5,778 bases of DNA from Bacteroidales bacterium (lineage in GTDB: Bacteria; Bacteroidota; Bacteroidia; Bacteroidales; Muribaculaceae), in contig JAAVGQ010000130.1 of assembly GCA_014800105.1 (NCBI GenBank), positions 1 to 5,778 on the forward strand, read 5' to 3'. Made by a program: the position numbers and the translations under genes. Shown piece after piece: positions 5,509 through 5,778 of this stretch. Positions within the stretch are counted from its first letter, which is position 1; each line of letters begins with the position of its first letter. The notes under the pieces were generated by a model, which was not told the DNA's origin, ran no database searches, and saw only the letters and a program-made list of their open reading frames with translations.

Positions 5509-5544
5509 GTGGCGGACAACAAGAACGGCTCTCACGCTTTTTTT
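5505..5544 (+). terminator. Terminator of the structured RNA
   Basis: AAGCGTG (5505-5511) pairs with CACGCTT (5533-5539), and a run of seven T (5538-5544) lies at its foot. The loop is long (21 bases). The left arm overlaps the last helix of the rod (5505-5507), so the terminator and the full closing stem cannot form at once. Confidence 0.55.
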
Positions 5545-5564
5545 GTGTACCCATACGCGAGGGA

Positions 5565-5663
5565 ACCCGGTTGCGCCGGGTCAGACAACCCCGGCCGATT
5601 GCGGGTTGTAGGGACGTGATATATCACGTCCGCAGGGACCCCCACGGGTCAGACAACCCCGGC
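5565..5663. repeat. Repeat block with palindromic module copy and 19-base direct repeats
   Basis: Contains hairpin ACCCGG/CCGGGT (5565-5570, 5576-5581); ACAACCC/GGGTTGT (5585-5591, 5603-5609) framing the module; the module itself, with palindrome GGACGTGATATATCACGTCC (5612-5631), exact over 30 bases to 4531-4560; and CGGGTCAGACAACCCCGGC twice, at 5577-5595 and 5645-5663. The second of these sits where GGGACCCCCACGG would otherwise lead into the double hairpin, as if one unit had been inserted in another. Confidence 0.8.
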
Positions 5664-5669
5664 AGTTCA

Positions 5670-5715
5670 CCCCCACGGAGTGGGGGTAAGAAGTTAACCC
5701 CGAGTTCTCTCGGGG
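5670..5715. repeat. Tandem double-hairpin repeat, copy 2
   Basis: CCCCCAC/GTGGGGG (5670-5676, 5680-5686) and CCCCGAG/CTCGGGG (5698-5704, 5709-5715), with the same loops (GGA, TTCT) and the same linker as copy 1 at 4857-4902. The only visible change in this core is a G for A just after the first hairpin. Confidence 0.85.
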
Positions 5716-5747
5716 TAACGGAAGAACCACCCCCACCGTCTCTCCCC

Positions 5748-5778
5748 GCTCTTGACATACGAGCCCGTATGTCAAGAG
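5748..5778. repeat. Long stem-loop repeat (TTGACATACG type), copy 2, cut by window end
   Basis: GCTCTTGACATACG (5748-5761), loop AGCC, then the complementary arm 5766-5778, which runs to the last base. The stem arms are identical to copy 1 (4933-4964) while the loop differs (AGCC against GGGC). The repeat must continue beyond the window. Confidence 0.85.

Noticed and set aside
5233..5545. tmRNA, RNase P RNA or SRP RNA
   Set aside because: No tag reading frame or tRNA-like ends, no RNase P core motif and no SRP loop motif could be found; the rod-like fold fits 6S RNA better.
4499..5778. CRISPR array
   Set aside because: Repeats are palindromic, of several types, irregularly spaced, and lack regular unique spacers; no cas gene is present.
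4486..5778. Insertion sequence
   Set aside because: No transposase-like reading frame on either strand and no clear pair of terminal repeats with target duplication.

Overview
The window looks like chromosome from a gut-type Bacteroidales, most likely near Muribaculaceae. This rests on the promoters, which have the Bacteroidetes form (TTG, about 20 bases, then TAnnTTTG) instead of -35/-10 boxes. It also rests on the gene content: a secreted sialate O-acetylesterase, a ROK regulator, and few Shine-Dalgarno sites. Genus-level placement is inference.

Left half (1-3600), ordinary chromosome. The 3' part of an FAD/NAD(P) oxidoreductase of the GltD/PreT type (2-700, +) converges on a secreted SGNH esterase (757-2196, -). 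A strong hairpin at 718-754 lies between them and can stop transcription from both sides. The esterase is divergent from a ROK-family regulator (2353-3597, +), with a 156-base region holding a promoter for each. Co-transport or catabolism of a host glycan sugar, with the ROK protein sensing it, is plausible but inferred.

Middle (3599-4485). A tRNA-Gly(CCC) has its own promoter, which starts 2 bases after the ROK stop codon, and a hairpin terminator behind it. Next comes a two-gene toxin-antitoxin module: MntA, a minimal nucleotidyltransferase antitoxin, overlapping by 11 bases with HepT, a HEPN ribonuclease toxin. The mntA promoter box lies so close to its ATG that the transcript is probably leaderless. 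The module is visibly AT-richer than the ROK gene and sits beside a tRNA, which fits acquisition by transfer.

Right part (4486-5778), about 1.3 kb without a credible protein gene. It contains (a) a modular family of palindromic repeats, some copied at two or more places, which reuse a common GGGTTGTAGGGA edge in front of different hairpin cores; (b) a small cluster of DnaA-box-like nonamers next to an A-rich stretch; and (c) a strong promoter followed by a rod-shaped RNA of about 187 bases with paired arms, an open middle and a GNRA-capped terminal stem, ending near a T7 tract. That architecture resembles 6S RNA (ssrS). The last repeat is cut by the window edge, so the array continues to the right.
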